64,000 nucleotides of DNA, from NCBI GenBank assembly GCA_020055645.1, contig CM034548.1, positions 23,094,701 to 23,158,700 of the forward strand, written 5' to 3'. The translations under genes and the position numbers were made by a program. The notes beneath the pieces are model-generated. The model was not told where the DNA came from. It was given only the letters and a program-made list of their open reading frames with translations, and searched no databases. Each line of letters starts with the position of its first letter. The first letter of the stretch is position 1. The DNA is from Tomocerus qinae. Lineage: Eukaryota > Arthropoda > Collembola > Entomobryomorpha > Tomoceridae. Below are positions 26,188-38,334 of this stretch, one piece after another.

Positions 26188-28715
26188 TTAAGATGTAGGC
26201 GCATCTGCTTCGAACAAGTTTCGAGACTTCAAGTACGGGATCCATTGTTGTGGTATTTTCTTTAATCTATTCACTTGGGATCGAAGTTGAGTTGCCGTTT
26301 CTTGGTAATAGTTAGTATGGTCGCGAGACATTGCCTATAAAAGATCAATAAATAATTTAACCAAATGTGAATTATATAGGTATCCCTTCTTATAGACCTC
26401 ATTTTAAGCTCTGAGGGATCCTCAAGAGGTCCAAACTACGTGGAAATCGACGTCTTGACGATTTTTTATGAACATAGTCATAATACGTATTATTATCCAC
26501 CATTAGATATGTCACAAGTTTGGAATTGTATTGTATTATATGTATTCATGTATGACATTAAGTTTACTAAAAGGTAAGATATCTTTCGTTGATGAGATTG
26601 TCTTGCTTTTACGTTTTTGATTAGCAAACTCAGTTGTTTTATATGCATATGATGTACAAAATGGTCGATTTGTCCCCGCAGCATACACTACTAAATGTAG
26701 TAACAATATATATCTCTCTACAGTACCTTTTGTTATACTTCTCCAAGATTAAGGAAATTACAATGAGACAAATCTGTCATTAATTCAAGAGTGAAAAAAA
26801 CTAAAATGGCAAAAAATTTCCAAACAAGATCCTAGCCTTGGAACAATTTCTTAATTTAAAAGGTAATGGTACAATCAAAATGCTTAAATTACTATAAATA
26901 AAATGCATGTATTACATCATAATCTTCTCCGTGTTTGTCTAAAAGTTTTGTAATCTTTTTCAGCATTTCTGGAGGTAGAGGATGAGCAACAGCCTTCTTA
27001 TCTTCGTAACCTTTTTTCGCTTCCGCAGCTAATCTGCGAACTACATGGACAGATGTTGCCTCCGACACTTCATCGACATCTATCTCGGCTTTAGTACTTT
27101 TCGGCATCATTTGTTGCTAAAGTGAGAAATAGATCAATAAAAGTTGATCAAAAATTATTTAAAAAATTGTTCAGCAACATTAGTGACTCATAAATTGATA
27201 AATACTATTGTTTCCCAATGTTTCTAAACATTTGGAGCATTTATATATTCAATGTAATGTTTACAGTGATACATTGTAAATGAAATTAACAATTTAAAAA
27301 AGTTCTAGGATTAAAATGTCTGTTTTATAATTGTGAAAGTCAGTGGCTTACCTTTCCCGAAGGTATGCGAAACTGTTTGTGTTTGTTAGGGTCAGCCATT
27401 AGTCCCATTGAAGTTAGGTTATCATTTAACGATTTCTTCTCGTCCCATACTTCTCGCACCGCATCGCTAGATTAAAATTCCAAATTAATCAGAGTTATTA
27501 GATAAAATTTAGACTGTTGAGTCGATAATATCATCCACTACTGATCGCAATAAACAGTTTTTCATATCTTTACTCTACATAAACATAAAGTGGGGCATGC
27601 GCATGGGATTCTTTCATTATTCTTGAATAAATGTTTGTATCTATGTCCGTAATATTTTGTAATTAATGAGTAAGGGTAATATTTTGTAAAATTAATGAGC
27701 AAGGACTAGATTACTGAGTCCAACCAACGGTCTATGAAATTCGGGCCAATGCGCAGTCGCTAGAAATTTACTGATTGCAACATTTTCTAGCACACTTTGT
27801 GTGCTAGGATTCAACTAGTTAAATTCAGAGATCGCAATTTGGAAGAGTATTGAGAAGGGCCTACTCTTTTCTCATTTTGAAAATCAAAAATTCTCAACTC
27901 AACCTCTCAATACTCTTTTTGTCTTAAGGCCATGCTCAACTCAACCTCTCAATACTCTTTTCACCAAACGGCCATACTCAACTCAATCTCTCAATACTCT
28001 TTTTGTCAAAAAGCCGTACTCAAGAGAACACTCTTTACTCTTTGAGAAAGAGTGGTAAAGAGTGCATTTGAGAGCCACTCATGTTCTCAAAAATGAGAAA
28101 TAAGAACTGATTGCGACCTAGAGATCGCAATTTGGAAGAGTATTGAGAAGGGCCTACTCATTTCTCATTTTGAAAATCAAAAATTCTCAACTCAACCTCT
28201 CAATACTCTTTTTGTCATAAGGCCATGCTCAACTCAACCTCTCAATACTCTTTTCACCAAATGGCCATACTCAATTCAATCTCTCAATACTCATTTTGTC
28301 AAAAGGCCGTACTCAAGAGAACACTCTTTACTCTTTGAGAAAGAGTGGTAAAGAGTGCATTTGAGAGCCACTCATGTTCTCAAAAATGAGAAATGAGAAC
28401 TGATTGCGATCTCTGGTTAAATTATAAATGTCTTCATTCATTCATTGCAAAACAGACCCCACATATTTTACCGTGCTAAACTGTTTTAATATCACATAAA
28501 CATAACTCAATGAAAGATAAAACAATAATTATGTCTCAGAAAACTTGATATTAAATTTTAAAATACAAACTTACTAATCATAAAGGTAAGGTATATTTTT
28601 TGACAAAGACTCACCAATTAATCTTGGGTAATTTTTTTAATTTCATGTTCAATCGCCGTCGGTTGACATTGTATTGGTACTTTTGTTTTCGCCTCAGTTT
28701 CCTTAGTCTTGGCAT
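26188..28715 (-). CDS. NOP16: Nucleolar protein 16 homologue, complete, four exons
   Basis: NOP16 is a nucleolar factor of the 60S ribosomal subunit pathway (family knowledge). Exons in transcript order: 28715-28615, 27466-27352, 27116-26916, 26334-26188. These add to 564 nt, 187 residues plus stop, with phases 2, 0 and 0 at the junctions, close to the usual length of about 180. The ATG at 28715 opens a highly basic start, MPRLRKLRRKQKYQYNVNRR, which matches the family's basic N-terminus with its N-x-N-R motif. Exon 2 has the VWDEKKSLNDNLTSMGL block and exon 3 ends KLLDKHGEDYD. Exon 4 begins AMSRDHTNYYQETATQLR, the conserved C-terminal motif. No signal peptide or membrane segment is seen, fitting a nucleolar protein. 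Intron 1 (27467-28614) carries a MITE dimer. The start is well supported; only the 5' UTR is undefined. Confidence 0.95.
27826..28415. mobile_element. hAT-like MITE, head-to-tail dimer, inside NOP16 intron 1
   Basis: The element starts CAGAGATCGCAA at 27826 and ends TTGCGATCTCTG at 28415, a 12-bp perfect terminal inverted repeat. It is flanked by an exact 8-bp duplication GTTAAATT (27818-27825 and 28416-28423). It contains two near-identical direct copies of about 293 bp; the second begins near 28119, with GAGATCGCAA recurring at 27828 and 28121. A degenerate internal terminus TTGCGACCTA marks the junction. Each unit repeats a CTCTCAATACTC motif and its inverse, so it can fold back. An 8-bp duplication with a CA-starting terminus fits the hAT superfamily. 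There is no coding capacity. Confidence 0.9.
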
Positions 28716-30905
28716 TTTTCTAAACTCTCACCGAATAACTTACAATGAAACAAAACTCAGAAAATGCCGACCGAATTATCAAATAGATTTTTCTGCGGGT
28801 TTGGAATCAATATTCGGTGAAAATCTGCATGCGACTGGACTGATTTTGATTTTCGCACTTATTTTCCATCAACTTTGAGGGATAGAAGAAACCATGTGCT
28901 TCACTCTCACGAATCAATGTCATTTTCATTGTTCCTTTCACAGCAGATTGTCATGTGGAATTCTTTGGCGCGGACTAGTAGGTTTTAACATGGGTAAAAG
29001 ATTACGGGAAAGCTTCGGTTCGCCGAAAACCGACATGTTTTTAGACTTTCGGTTTAAAAGAAACCCGATTGATCAGTCGACCAATGTCAAACCTTAGCAT
29101 AGGCTAGAAGTGCTTGTTTATTTTGGTAAATAGATGGAATTTTTGTGTGTTAAATATTTAACCTCCACATAATGTTATTAAATTGCTAATTCTTTCGCTT
29201 GTGTTTTTTCATGTGTCATATTTGATATTTCATATATATTAAATTTACATACATACAACGTGTTTGTTTATATTTAATATTTTGTCAACTGTATGGTTTC
29301 TTAATTTCAATTCCACAATTTATAACGAATCACTAATTACTTCGCAATGGGAATTTCCAACTTCACCAATAGTAAACAAATGTAATTTGAATTGAATTTT
29401 CGTTGACTATAGTTTGATAATGGGAAACGGAAATATTTTGACTTGGATATTGAACAATATTTGTGCCACAGATATTTTGCTTTCGTCAAACAGGTGATTT
29501 GTTGATAATTTATATTATATATTATTTATACATAATTGACCCTTGTAATTGCTTTGCATAATTTTAATGTATCTGCTTGTCATCTGTGAGCATATTTCAT
29601 AATTCATATGCATTGTAGTAAAAAATATTTATTTTCTAGCAAGCAAAAATCGTCTATTACTATATCTGCTTTTGATGCTCTGTTAAAGATACAAATAATA
29701 AATATATGCAAATATAAAATCGTTTCTCAAGTTTTTTTTTGAATTCCATGCATTAAAAATCAGTTCATTTTCCTTATTGTCATTTTATCCAGAGTAATAT
29801 ATATGGTGTTTATAGGTGTATATAATATTTACCTAGAGAAAAATGTAACACCTGTTAGAATATTTTTGTAAATGTTTTCTTGTTTAAACGGGTCATTATT
29901 TTTTAGATTAGAATTGTTGACTCTGTTTTTATGTTGAAAAGTTGGATAAAATATGAAATTATTGTCGGGTACTCATTTCATCATAGAATAATGCTACATA
30001 CAACATTAAAGTTTAAAGTTTTAAAAAGTGATTGTAAAATATAAAGTGTAGCTATGTAACTCTTAAAAAAGCATGTTGGGGTCAATTATAAACAAGCAAA
30101 AATAGGATATAAAATGTTTCTAAAAGGTGACAATTATAATTGACTTTAATTAATTTCACTTTACGGTGCATTAAAATAAAAATATTTTTCTGGTTGCTTA
30201 TAAATTAACATCTTCTCTGCACTACTCGTTATCTGTATAATAAGTATTATTATTACTTAATAACATCATGGGAAATGATAATTCAAGTATCAATGTTTAT
30301 GCTACAAGCACAACTATGGATTAGAATAAAGCAATAAATCCCATGTTAATGCATATTCTATGACATGAATGGCCGTGGATTAGCCGACTATGAAACTTTT
30401 ACGGTCATACGGTTGACGGTTATTCACAGTCATGATCCGGCGTAAAATAATTGCTTAAACAAAAACAAATGTTACCTAAGTTTTGTGACTCTTTACGACT
30501 ATTTAATTTCTATCAGTTCAATTGATTATATATTCAATATTTGACTCCTGAAAAATAATATCGATTTCAAAATGTTTTTCAACGTTACTGTCTGTAACTG
30601 AAAATCAATAACTTCTGTTTCATTCATTGTACGAGTCATGCAATAGCTCGATTGAAAGCTGACAGGTCCACTCACAGACACTACTAAACAGGTACTAAAC
30701 AAAAACCTTCCCTTGATAGGGGAAATGGATGGAAAACTTTAAAAAATAATTGAAAATTGACTTCCTTTCTATTCATCAGATTGTTAGACAGCAAAAGGGT
30801 TCTGGAATAGTTTAGGGATCCAATGACTGATATTTAAACTAACCGCGAAGCAAGGTGACTTATTCTTGGAAAAAACAATAAAACACTTTTAGCCGAATGT
30901 TTGTA

Positions 30906-31094
30906 TTAAGCTTCTCCGCCACAGTGTCTAACTCTAACTATCCGTCTCTTTGACGAGGCGGCTTCCCTTGCTTGTTTGTAATGCTGTGGCGCTGCTGATG
31001 AAGTGGGAAAATACATAAGCCTGGCGGAGACAGAATTTGCTTCTCCGGAGACAGTTTTTGGACCTGAGACTCTTAACTCATTCAACTGTTTCAC
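30906..31094 (-). other. Short open frame of unknown status
   Basis: A 62-codon minus-strand frame, MKQLNELRV to RVRHCGGEA, that is richer in GC and in Ala/Ser/Arg codons than its surroundings. The frame is also open upstream to about 31130, so it could be a terminal exon. No acceptor of quality, no family similarity and no neighbouring exon were found, so it may equally be chance. Confidence 0.18.
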
Positions 31095-31497
31095 AACGTG
31101 AAACGCAAAGTTCGAATAAGTATAAATATCTTAACTAGTTCTGGAACACTACCAAATAGGTTGCAGTTACCCCAAAAATATAAACTTCTCTGCGTTATAT
31201 CCGTTTTGAAATTTTGGTTGGAGTAAGGCAGTGGTTGCTCAAATACCTATCAATGTTATTGTTTTAATTAGATTAGGTTAGGTTAGGTCCCTCGAAAGCG
31301 GGACCTGGCATGCCCTGTGTATTTCATGGCGCGATATTTTAATTTTGAAACCACCGTCTTACTTCAACCGAAATTTTGTTTATTTTGTGTTTACTATTCG
31401 TCGTTAGCTAGCTAACTACATATCTAATATCTATCTACATAGCTATATACATAGCTATCTACATAATCACGAATAAGCGCTAGTTGTGATTGTGTAG

Positions 31498-31535
31498 ATA
31501 CTAGGCCCCCAGTACTAATCTGGATTTCAAAATGA
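31498..31535 (+). repeat. Dispersed repeat, copy 1
   Basis: A 38-bp block beginning ATACTAGGCCCCCAGTACTA and ending TTTCAAAATGA recurs with about three differences at 43917-43955. The surrounding sequence does not align, so this looks like a conserved end or core of an unidentified dispersed element. Confidence 0.6.
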
Positions 31536-33967
31536 TTAGGTATATTAAAATGTTTAATTTAAGCTAATGTTCGTTCATTTAAATTGGACTTCCTTGTTTT
31601 ATGAAATATGCATTGTATAAGCTCATGATCATTGCAACAAAAAGCCGCATTGTCCATGGCATTGATAGATAGATAGCGACTTGCAACATAGGTATAAACA
31701 GTTTTATTTATTCGAGATGAGATATTTTGAAATCATATATGTGGCTAGAATTTTCAATGTAGTAGGTTGGATTTGGATAGTCGGATAGTACTAGCTAGGC
31801 TAGGTTAGATGGTTAGCTGTGTAATTGTGTACACAGCGACGTTACACAGATGTAGTTACCCAGATTTAGATGGATAGTTTATTAATGTTGTATAGAATGT
31901 TGTACACGATGGGGCGAATTGGTAAATTCCTATGTGATTGTGGGTGAATAAATGTACGGGAATAGGAAACTGTCGAGCTTAACCCTTACAATATGAGTGG
32001 CCCGGTTAAGAACATTTGAGACAAACACAGTACATTTAAGAAATGGGACTGTTTGATATAGTTAAAACTAGAAATGGAGATGACATCAACTTTAGTATAA
32101 TAGGAAAATGAAAGAAATAATTAACCTTTATGCTATAATTCACTTGATGTCTTTTATTATTAGCTCCTCAGGATTCTGAACTACTCCAGACTCCTGACTG
32201 TCCAGACTCAAATGCATTCTCAATTAATATCTATTCCATACTAATTTGTTGTTAAAGGGTTGAACTATAGCGTTAAAAAGCATGACATCCTGGGGTCAGG
32301 TAAATCATTATATAGCCTATATAAAAAGGAGATAGAACTTCAGGATTTGACATATACTTTTTGATATTTATAAATAAACTGAATGAATAGTTACATTCAA
32401 ATGTTGATTAATTGTAGCAGGGAGCAAAACAAATTTAATTACTACTATTTATAAGCCTTTTGGTTATAGTTACATATTATGTTTATTATTAATGTCATAG
32501 TCTTTGTAAAACTGAAGCCATTTTATTACTTTTGATAAAATATTTACAATTCAAAACTCAAAATACAGAATAATAAACGTAATTAATTATACATGGCCCT
32601 TGACATTCGTGATGAAAATTGAAACTTATAAAATGTGTAGATAGAATTATAAGGTGTACGATGGTGCGCTATAAAGAACATGTCGAATATAATATCTACT
32701 ATAAGATCGAGTTTTAATCATATCAATATGAAAATCGTTATCCATTAGTGTACATAATCATTAAGGAAAACTGTATTAAGCTGAAGTCTATATATTATAG
32801 TCTGGCTGATGCTGAATTGAGGCAGTGACTAGTGATAATGAATGACATCGACCCTGTATAGTGATATGAACAAATATCTGACGGTGAGCATAATGGCATA
32901 GTTGAGTGTTTAGCTTAGTTGCTTTTAATATTTAGATAGCATCTCATTGGAATATAAGAGGAATGTATTAATAGAATACTAGACGTCTTAAAGTTAGGCC
33001 TAAAGCACTAAGCACCATAAAACATTCTAGTCTGCTTTCTGTTCTATTATAATCTTGTGCTAAAGCGAGAACGACACTCACCATCATTATCAACCTAATC
33101 CAGGATATTAGAAAGTGCATTCATTGAGAAATTTCATTATTCAGTGGCATTTCTTACTTGTCAGTTCTACCAAACATTTCATTCAAACCAGAATCATTTC
33201 CTTTATTAGCAGTTATTGTTTCATGGAGTTTTCTGGTTTACAAAACTTTCAAAACAGTTGGATATCCACTTGATCATTAAATAATGTGATTTGTATTATT
33301 TTAAATCGGATCTAATATATTATAGTTTATTAGTACATGTATTGTGATTCAATTGAGCGGTGCCTGGCTGTTATTTGCTAAAAGCAATAAACTGAACTTG
33401 GTGTTGTTTTGTCAAAGAGTTTTTATGGCATTTTAGTTCATTGCCGTGGACTTTAGCCGTTTAGCCGACTCATTACATTTGAATCACTTCTCTCAAGAAT
33501 ACAGTTACAGTGCGTGCAAGTATACATGCAGCCGTTGCACATAAAAAACTATTATACATGCATGTTTCTAGTTTGATTCGGTATTCTATTCATCGTTGCA
33601 TTGACAGCAAATATCTTGAGTGGGTGTGACGTATTATATGCAACACAAAACCGACAAATAGGCTCTTTTGAATTGATAAATTGGAGATTGAAGATTTAAA
33701 AGTGAAACATATCTCAAGATACGATACACACAGGACAAGGTTCACCCACAGTAGGAGTAAATATATTATAATATTACCTTTATAGCGATATTGCTTTGCA
33801 ATTTCTCAAACGTAAACAGTGATTGTTATATTTCGGGACATATTGTCATCCCCATATTACATGATTTTTACTTGTGTTAATTATCGATTGTTTCCGTTTT
33901 GGTTTAAAGATTGTTAAGAAGTTAATTTCTATCTTTTGCAGATTCAAGTAAATCTTCTTAAGGGAAG

Positions 33968-36398
33968 ATGAAGTTTGACAGCGTATTGCCTCTCATTGGC
34001 GAGTTTGGTAGTTACCAAAGACGTATCTACTTGCTACTATGTCTTCCCGCTGTATGTTGTGCTATGCACAAATTGGCGTGGGTGTTTCTGGGTGCTAAAA
34101 TTGGTTACAGGTATGTACTGTATTATAAATATTATTAATGTAACAATAATCATGTATAACATCAGGTTGGACATTTAAAAGATAGATTAATCTGATTAAT
34201 CACTTATTTTCTGCAGGTGCAAATTGCCATTTGAATCCGATGACGCTAATTTTACTTTGCCTGATGATACCCCGTACTATATGACTTACCCCTTGGAATC
34301 AACTGAACAAGGCGGTCATTGTAGGAGAATTTCTGCCAATTTCACAGATGAATATTTTCAGTTGGGTATCCCTGGGAATGTTTCCATAAATTGCGACAAT
34401 GGATACATCTACGATCTTTCCAAGTATCAAAGCAGTGCTCGCATTGATGTTAGTATTTTTCTACTAAAAGTTTTATTATGTAATCTGTTTCACTACAATG
34501 ATACTTTTGTTATTATTACAGTACCAAATGTTTTGCAGTCGTGAAAATTTGTACGCACATGCACAATCGTTATTTATGGTGGGAATACTATTTGGTTCAA
34601 TACTATTTGGGGACTTATCGGATCGCTTTGGAAGGCGTCCAATTTTCTTCCTATCTTTAGTTCTCCAAGTCATATTCGGTATTCTAGCAGGGATTGCTCC
34701 AGATTATTGGACATTTGTTGTTGCTAGAATGATGGTAGGCTCAAGTACTTCTGGGATATTTTTAGTTGGATTTGTTATAGGTAAATCAACTTTAAGCTTC
34801 TTTTCACAATTTTATTAAAAGTAAATACACTAATAGTTGTCCCCTTGTTAGCAATGGAAATGGTGGGGCCTTCAAAACGAATGGTAGCTGGTGTCGTCTG
34901 CCAATTCTTTTTTACAGCAGGATATATCGTCACTGCCTTATTTGCCTACTTTATCAGAGACTGGAAAGTTCTTCAAATAGCTTTAAGTCTACCAGGACTG
35001 ATATTCCTATCGTACTATTGGTAAGCATTCATTTTTAAAGATTTCATCAATAGCGTGGGAAAATAAACATTAGATCATATAATAGGATATTGCCCGAGTC
35101 CATCCGATGGCTATTGGCACGAGGGAGAAAAGAGGAAGCAAATGCAACTTTGCGTAAGGCAGCAAAAGAAAACCACGTCTTCCTGTCCGAAGAGGTTTAC
35201 GAAGGACTTTGTGATGAACCGATTTTAAAATCTTCCGTCAATATACTCCACCTGTTTCGCTATCCTCGCCTCGGCCTACGATCTCTAAATATTTTCTTAA
35301 GCTGGTTTGTTAACAGCGGTGTCTACTATGGCCTATCTTTAAACACTTCGAATCTAGGAGGCAATGACTACTTAAACTTTGTAATTGCTGGAGCTGTGGA
35401 AGTCCCTGCTTATTCATTTCTTCTCCTCAGTCTTAATCGATATGGAAGAAAAAACATTCTTTGCGGGTGCATGCTTGCCGGAGGGCTGTGTATGGCCGCC
35501 TGTGCTTTTGTCCCTAACGGAGACGGTGACTGATTAATACTCACTATTTTACTATTTAAATATTATTCCGTTAAACCAGTTCACAATTTTATCAACATGG
35601 TATTTACCTATATACTTATCACTGCTCAGATTGGAACTGGTTGCTGATAACATTGGCCATGCTAGGCAAAATGTGTATCACCGCATCATATGGTGTCATA
35701 TACATTTTCTCTGCTGAAAACTTCCCCACTGTTGTTCGAAATGCTGGAATTGGTGCAAGTTCAATGTTTGCTAGAGTTGGAGGAATTTTATCAATTTATC
35801 TACTCGAATTGGTAATTTGTTTTCACAAGTAAATAAACCTCCATAAAAATATGAAATTACAATCTTTTTTAACTATAGGGAAAATATTGGAAACCTCTTC
35901 CAATGTTGATATTTGGAGCTGCGTCGTTAATTTCTGGAATTTTGGCTCTTCTGATTCCAGAAACTGTTGGGAAACGTTTACCTGAAACTATGGAAGACGG
36001 GGAAAAATTTGGAACGTGAGTTAATTGTTGGGATTATAATATATACATACATGGCTTTATATACCACTAACCACTGATAACTGTGATAACATTGACTATG
36101 CTAGTCAAAATGTGTATCACACCATCCGTCCATCCATCCTATGGTGTCATGTACATTTTCTCTGCAAAAAAATTATAAATTTTCATTAAATTATAAATAT
36201 ATTTTAGCAATTCTCAATGCAGTGTTTAATGATACCTTTCTTGAAATTATATTATGTTTCAATCTTTCGTGTACCAAATTACTAAATATTACTGATTATT
36301 ACTATCACATTTTATTGAAAAAATTCGTTTTTATTTACAGGAAAGAATATGAGAATCAGCCCATCGAGCTTAATTCACCAACAACGCAAGATAAATAA
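33968..36398 (+). CDS. Orct: SLC22-family organic cation/anion transporter (Orct-like), complete, eight exons
   Basis: A major facilitator superfamily transporter of the SLC22 family, expected in the plasma membrane moving organic ions; the substrate cannot be told from sequence. Exons: 33968-34110, 34217-34448, 34522-34780, 34852-35020, 35086-35525, 35630-35811, 35879-36015, 36341-36398. The 1620 nt encode 539 residues, normal for the family, with all phases consistent. Family marks in order: a cytoplasmic start with IGEFGSYQRRIYLLLCLPA; a large extracellular loop rich in Asn and Cys between TM1 and TM2; the MFS signature GDLSDRFGRRP; ILPESIRWLLARGR after TM6; NRYGRKN after TM8; and PETVGKRLPETMEDGE after TM12. 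The C-terminus is short and hydrophilic. The ATG at 33968 directly precedes the conserved FDSVLPLIGEFG block, which fixes the start. Several AATAAA signals follow, the first at 36719-36724. Calling it Orct rather than another SLC22 member is inference. Confidence 0.94.
36081..36170 (+). pseudogene. Decayed copy of SLC22 exon 6 inside intron 7
   Basis: This intronic block repeats the first part of exon 6 (35630-35722): both read through CTAG.CAAAATGTGTATCAC and TATGGTGTCAT.TACATTTTC. The copy carries a 12-nt insertion of CATC/CGTC units and several substitutions, and it is preceded by a second GATAAC. Its frame stays parallel to the parent (LVKMCIT, YGVMYIFSA) but reaches a stop soon after the homology ends, and no donor is visible. 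It looks like a partial tandem exon duplication that has decayed. Confidence 0.75.
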
Positions 36399-38202
36399 AA
36401 ACTACCCGTTTTGTACTACTTATTGTGTCAATTTTTATATATTTTGTTAACTTTTCAGCTTATTGCACACTTAAATATTTCGATGCAATTTTCACTATGT
36501 ACTAGTACTGTTTTATAGGTTTATATGGTTACAAATTATATCACTGCACTTAGTCATCACACATACAATGAAGCCTGTGGTTATATGGTAGTCAATATTT
36601 AAGCAACTACATACAAATAGTCGCAAGTATTGCTTAGCGTATTCGCACATGAATTTTATTATTTTAGTAGTATGTAAATGTACCACATTGTCTGCTTAAG
36701 ATGTTGATATTGCTGTTAAATAAATAGTTTGAAGCTTAAACTTCCTAAGCACGTGGTAATCCATTGATTTTTTGTTGCTAAAATAGTGGTGCAGCTTGCA
36801 TTTGCAACAGTTATTTAATATTTCATAGGTTTAATAAAACTTAAACATAATTATATGGAATAAAGTAAAAGGCTGTAAGTACTTTGGTTACTCCCTATGA
36901 TACGTCATTTAAATAAATTTCAATTTTATAAATGTGTTCACAATGCATTTATTTAAACAAACTACATCACCTTCTAACCCCGTAGCAATTAATCTTGTTG
37001 CGAATTACATCTTAAAAGCAACTTCATAATTGGAAAATGAGCTCCTCAGCTATGTAGTAGGAAGTACGAATGAAAGAATTTGTTCTTTATTCATATTTAT
37101 CCGTTGACTTGTTTAATACTTTTAGCTTTGGTTTTAAAAATGGAAAAATATTTTAACTCTTGTTCTGAAGTACACATCGATAAAAATCACGGACAGATTA
37201 TATATTATACAAGAAGAACCAACCAATTTACTTGAAAATGTTATTTAATAGTTCTTAGCGTAATATTTCGATTGGTACAAGCTACAAGCCTTGGTAATAC
37301 ACGGGAAGTATTTTATTTTTTGGCTGAGACAGAATGTAATCATCATAAGCGACACTTAGTGCCTAATAAACTAATAACTCACTTTTGACTATATGATCAT
37401 AAACGACAATTTTCTTATTTTTAATATTAGATATTCTTACAACGTTCCATAAATAGTTTAAACCATAAAATTTTCATTGCTAGAGATGTCTTTTAATTTT
37501 CCAAGCACAGTGAATTACTACGAAAAAGACTTTCAGAGTTATATTCATGAAATTCATGTCAAAGCTTTTGACACTTTTGATTCAAAAGTGTAGATACAAT
37601 ATCATATTTGTAAGTAGACCTTTAAATATATACAACAAAAGTAAAAATGTGATGATGATGGTGTAATATTATTTTATAAGGGCCCCGTTCATATCGATTA
37701 TCTATAGACTATGATGTGTAGCCATGGAAAAAAAATCCGTAATGTAGCCAGAGAGTACCCAGGCCCATATCACTTTGATCAAACTGCCACAATTTGACAC
37801 AAAATGGTGTCGTTTATGGTGATCGGACCCCTCAACTTTCGAAAATTGAAATAAATACCTGCCGCGCGTGTAGCTAGGTAAATTGAGATGGCTTATACTA
37901 TTCGAAAGGTCGTCTCAAGGACTATAATCTAACCTTCATATTGTAAGCGCTGAACTCGTCAGTTCTTGTAACCAAAATCAGAAGCTCATTAATTTTGAAT
38001 TTACCATTGTTATTCAGCTTACAAATTTTGGAAATGTACGCACATTAAATTTACTCAACACAAAATGGATGTTATATTTCTTATTATGGCAACTTTTATT
38101 GCCAAATAATTTTGTAATTATATAGCTGTTATTGTAATGGCTGATATTATTATAAATTACTATGATTGTTGCATAATGTTACATAATTGATATTAGAACG
38201 GG

Positions 38203-38210
38203 TATAAAAA
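38203..38210 (+). promoter_or_regulatory. TATA box of the EXOC6 gene
   Basis: TATAAAAA in the context GGGTATAAAAAATTCC lies about 130 bp upstream of the EXOC6 start codon. A transcription start near 38230-38240 would give a 5' UTR of about 100 nt without needing an intron. Confidence 0.5.
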
Positions 38211-38257
38211 ATTCCATTCTTTGTTCATAAACCGTTTGAACAACAAGAGGCTACAGA

Positions 38258-38272
38258 ATGGGAAGAGTATAA
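38258..38272 (+). promoter_or_regulatory. Four-codon upstream ORF in the EXOC6 leader
   Basis: ATG GGA AGA GTA TAA is the only ATG between the TATA box and the EXOC6 start at 38335. It terminates 62 nt before that start, a layout that allows reinitiation. Whether it modulates translation is inference. Confidence 0.4.
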
Positions 38273-38334
38273 TTTGCATCCGTCATAATCGCCCGCGGTA
38301 CACGATTTCTGTTATTGCTCATTTCATTTCCAAA

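Larger units (their letters stand above)
28716..33967. other. Intergenic DNA between divergent NOP16 and Orct
   Basis: NOP16 is transcribed leftwards and the SLC22 gene rightwards, so both upstream regions lie here. The first few hundred bases after 28715 should hold the NOP16 promoter. A splice acceptor ending at about 33942 (TATCTTTTGCAG), 26 nt before the SLC22 start codon, implies at least one upstream 5' UTR exon that I could not place. A run of CTACATAG-type units sits at about 31425-31470. Apart from one short frame at 30906-31094 and one dispersed repeat, I see nothing gene-like. Confidence 0.5.

Noticed and set aside
27600..27720. Short direct repeat GTAATATTTTGTAA...TTAATGAG
   Set aside because: Two imperfect copies of about 28 bp only; explained by local slippage and not a recognised element.
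28894..29097. Plus-strand frame next to the NOP16 start
   Set aside because: Probably the promoter side of NOP16; the frame has no family similarity and no downstream exon.
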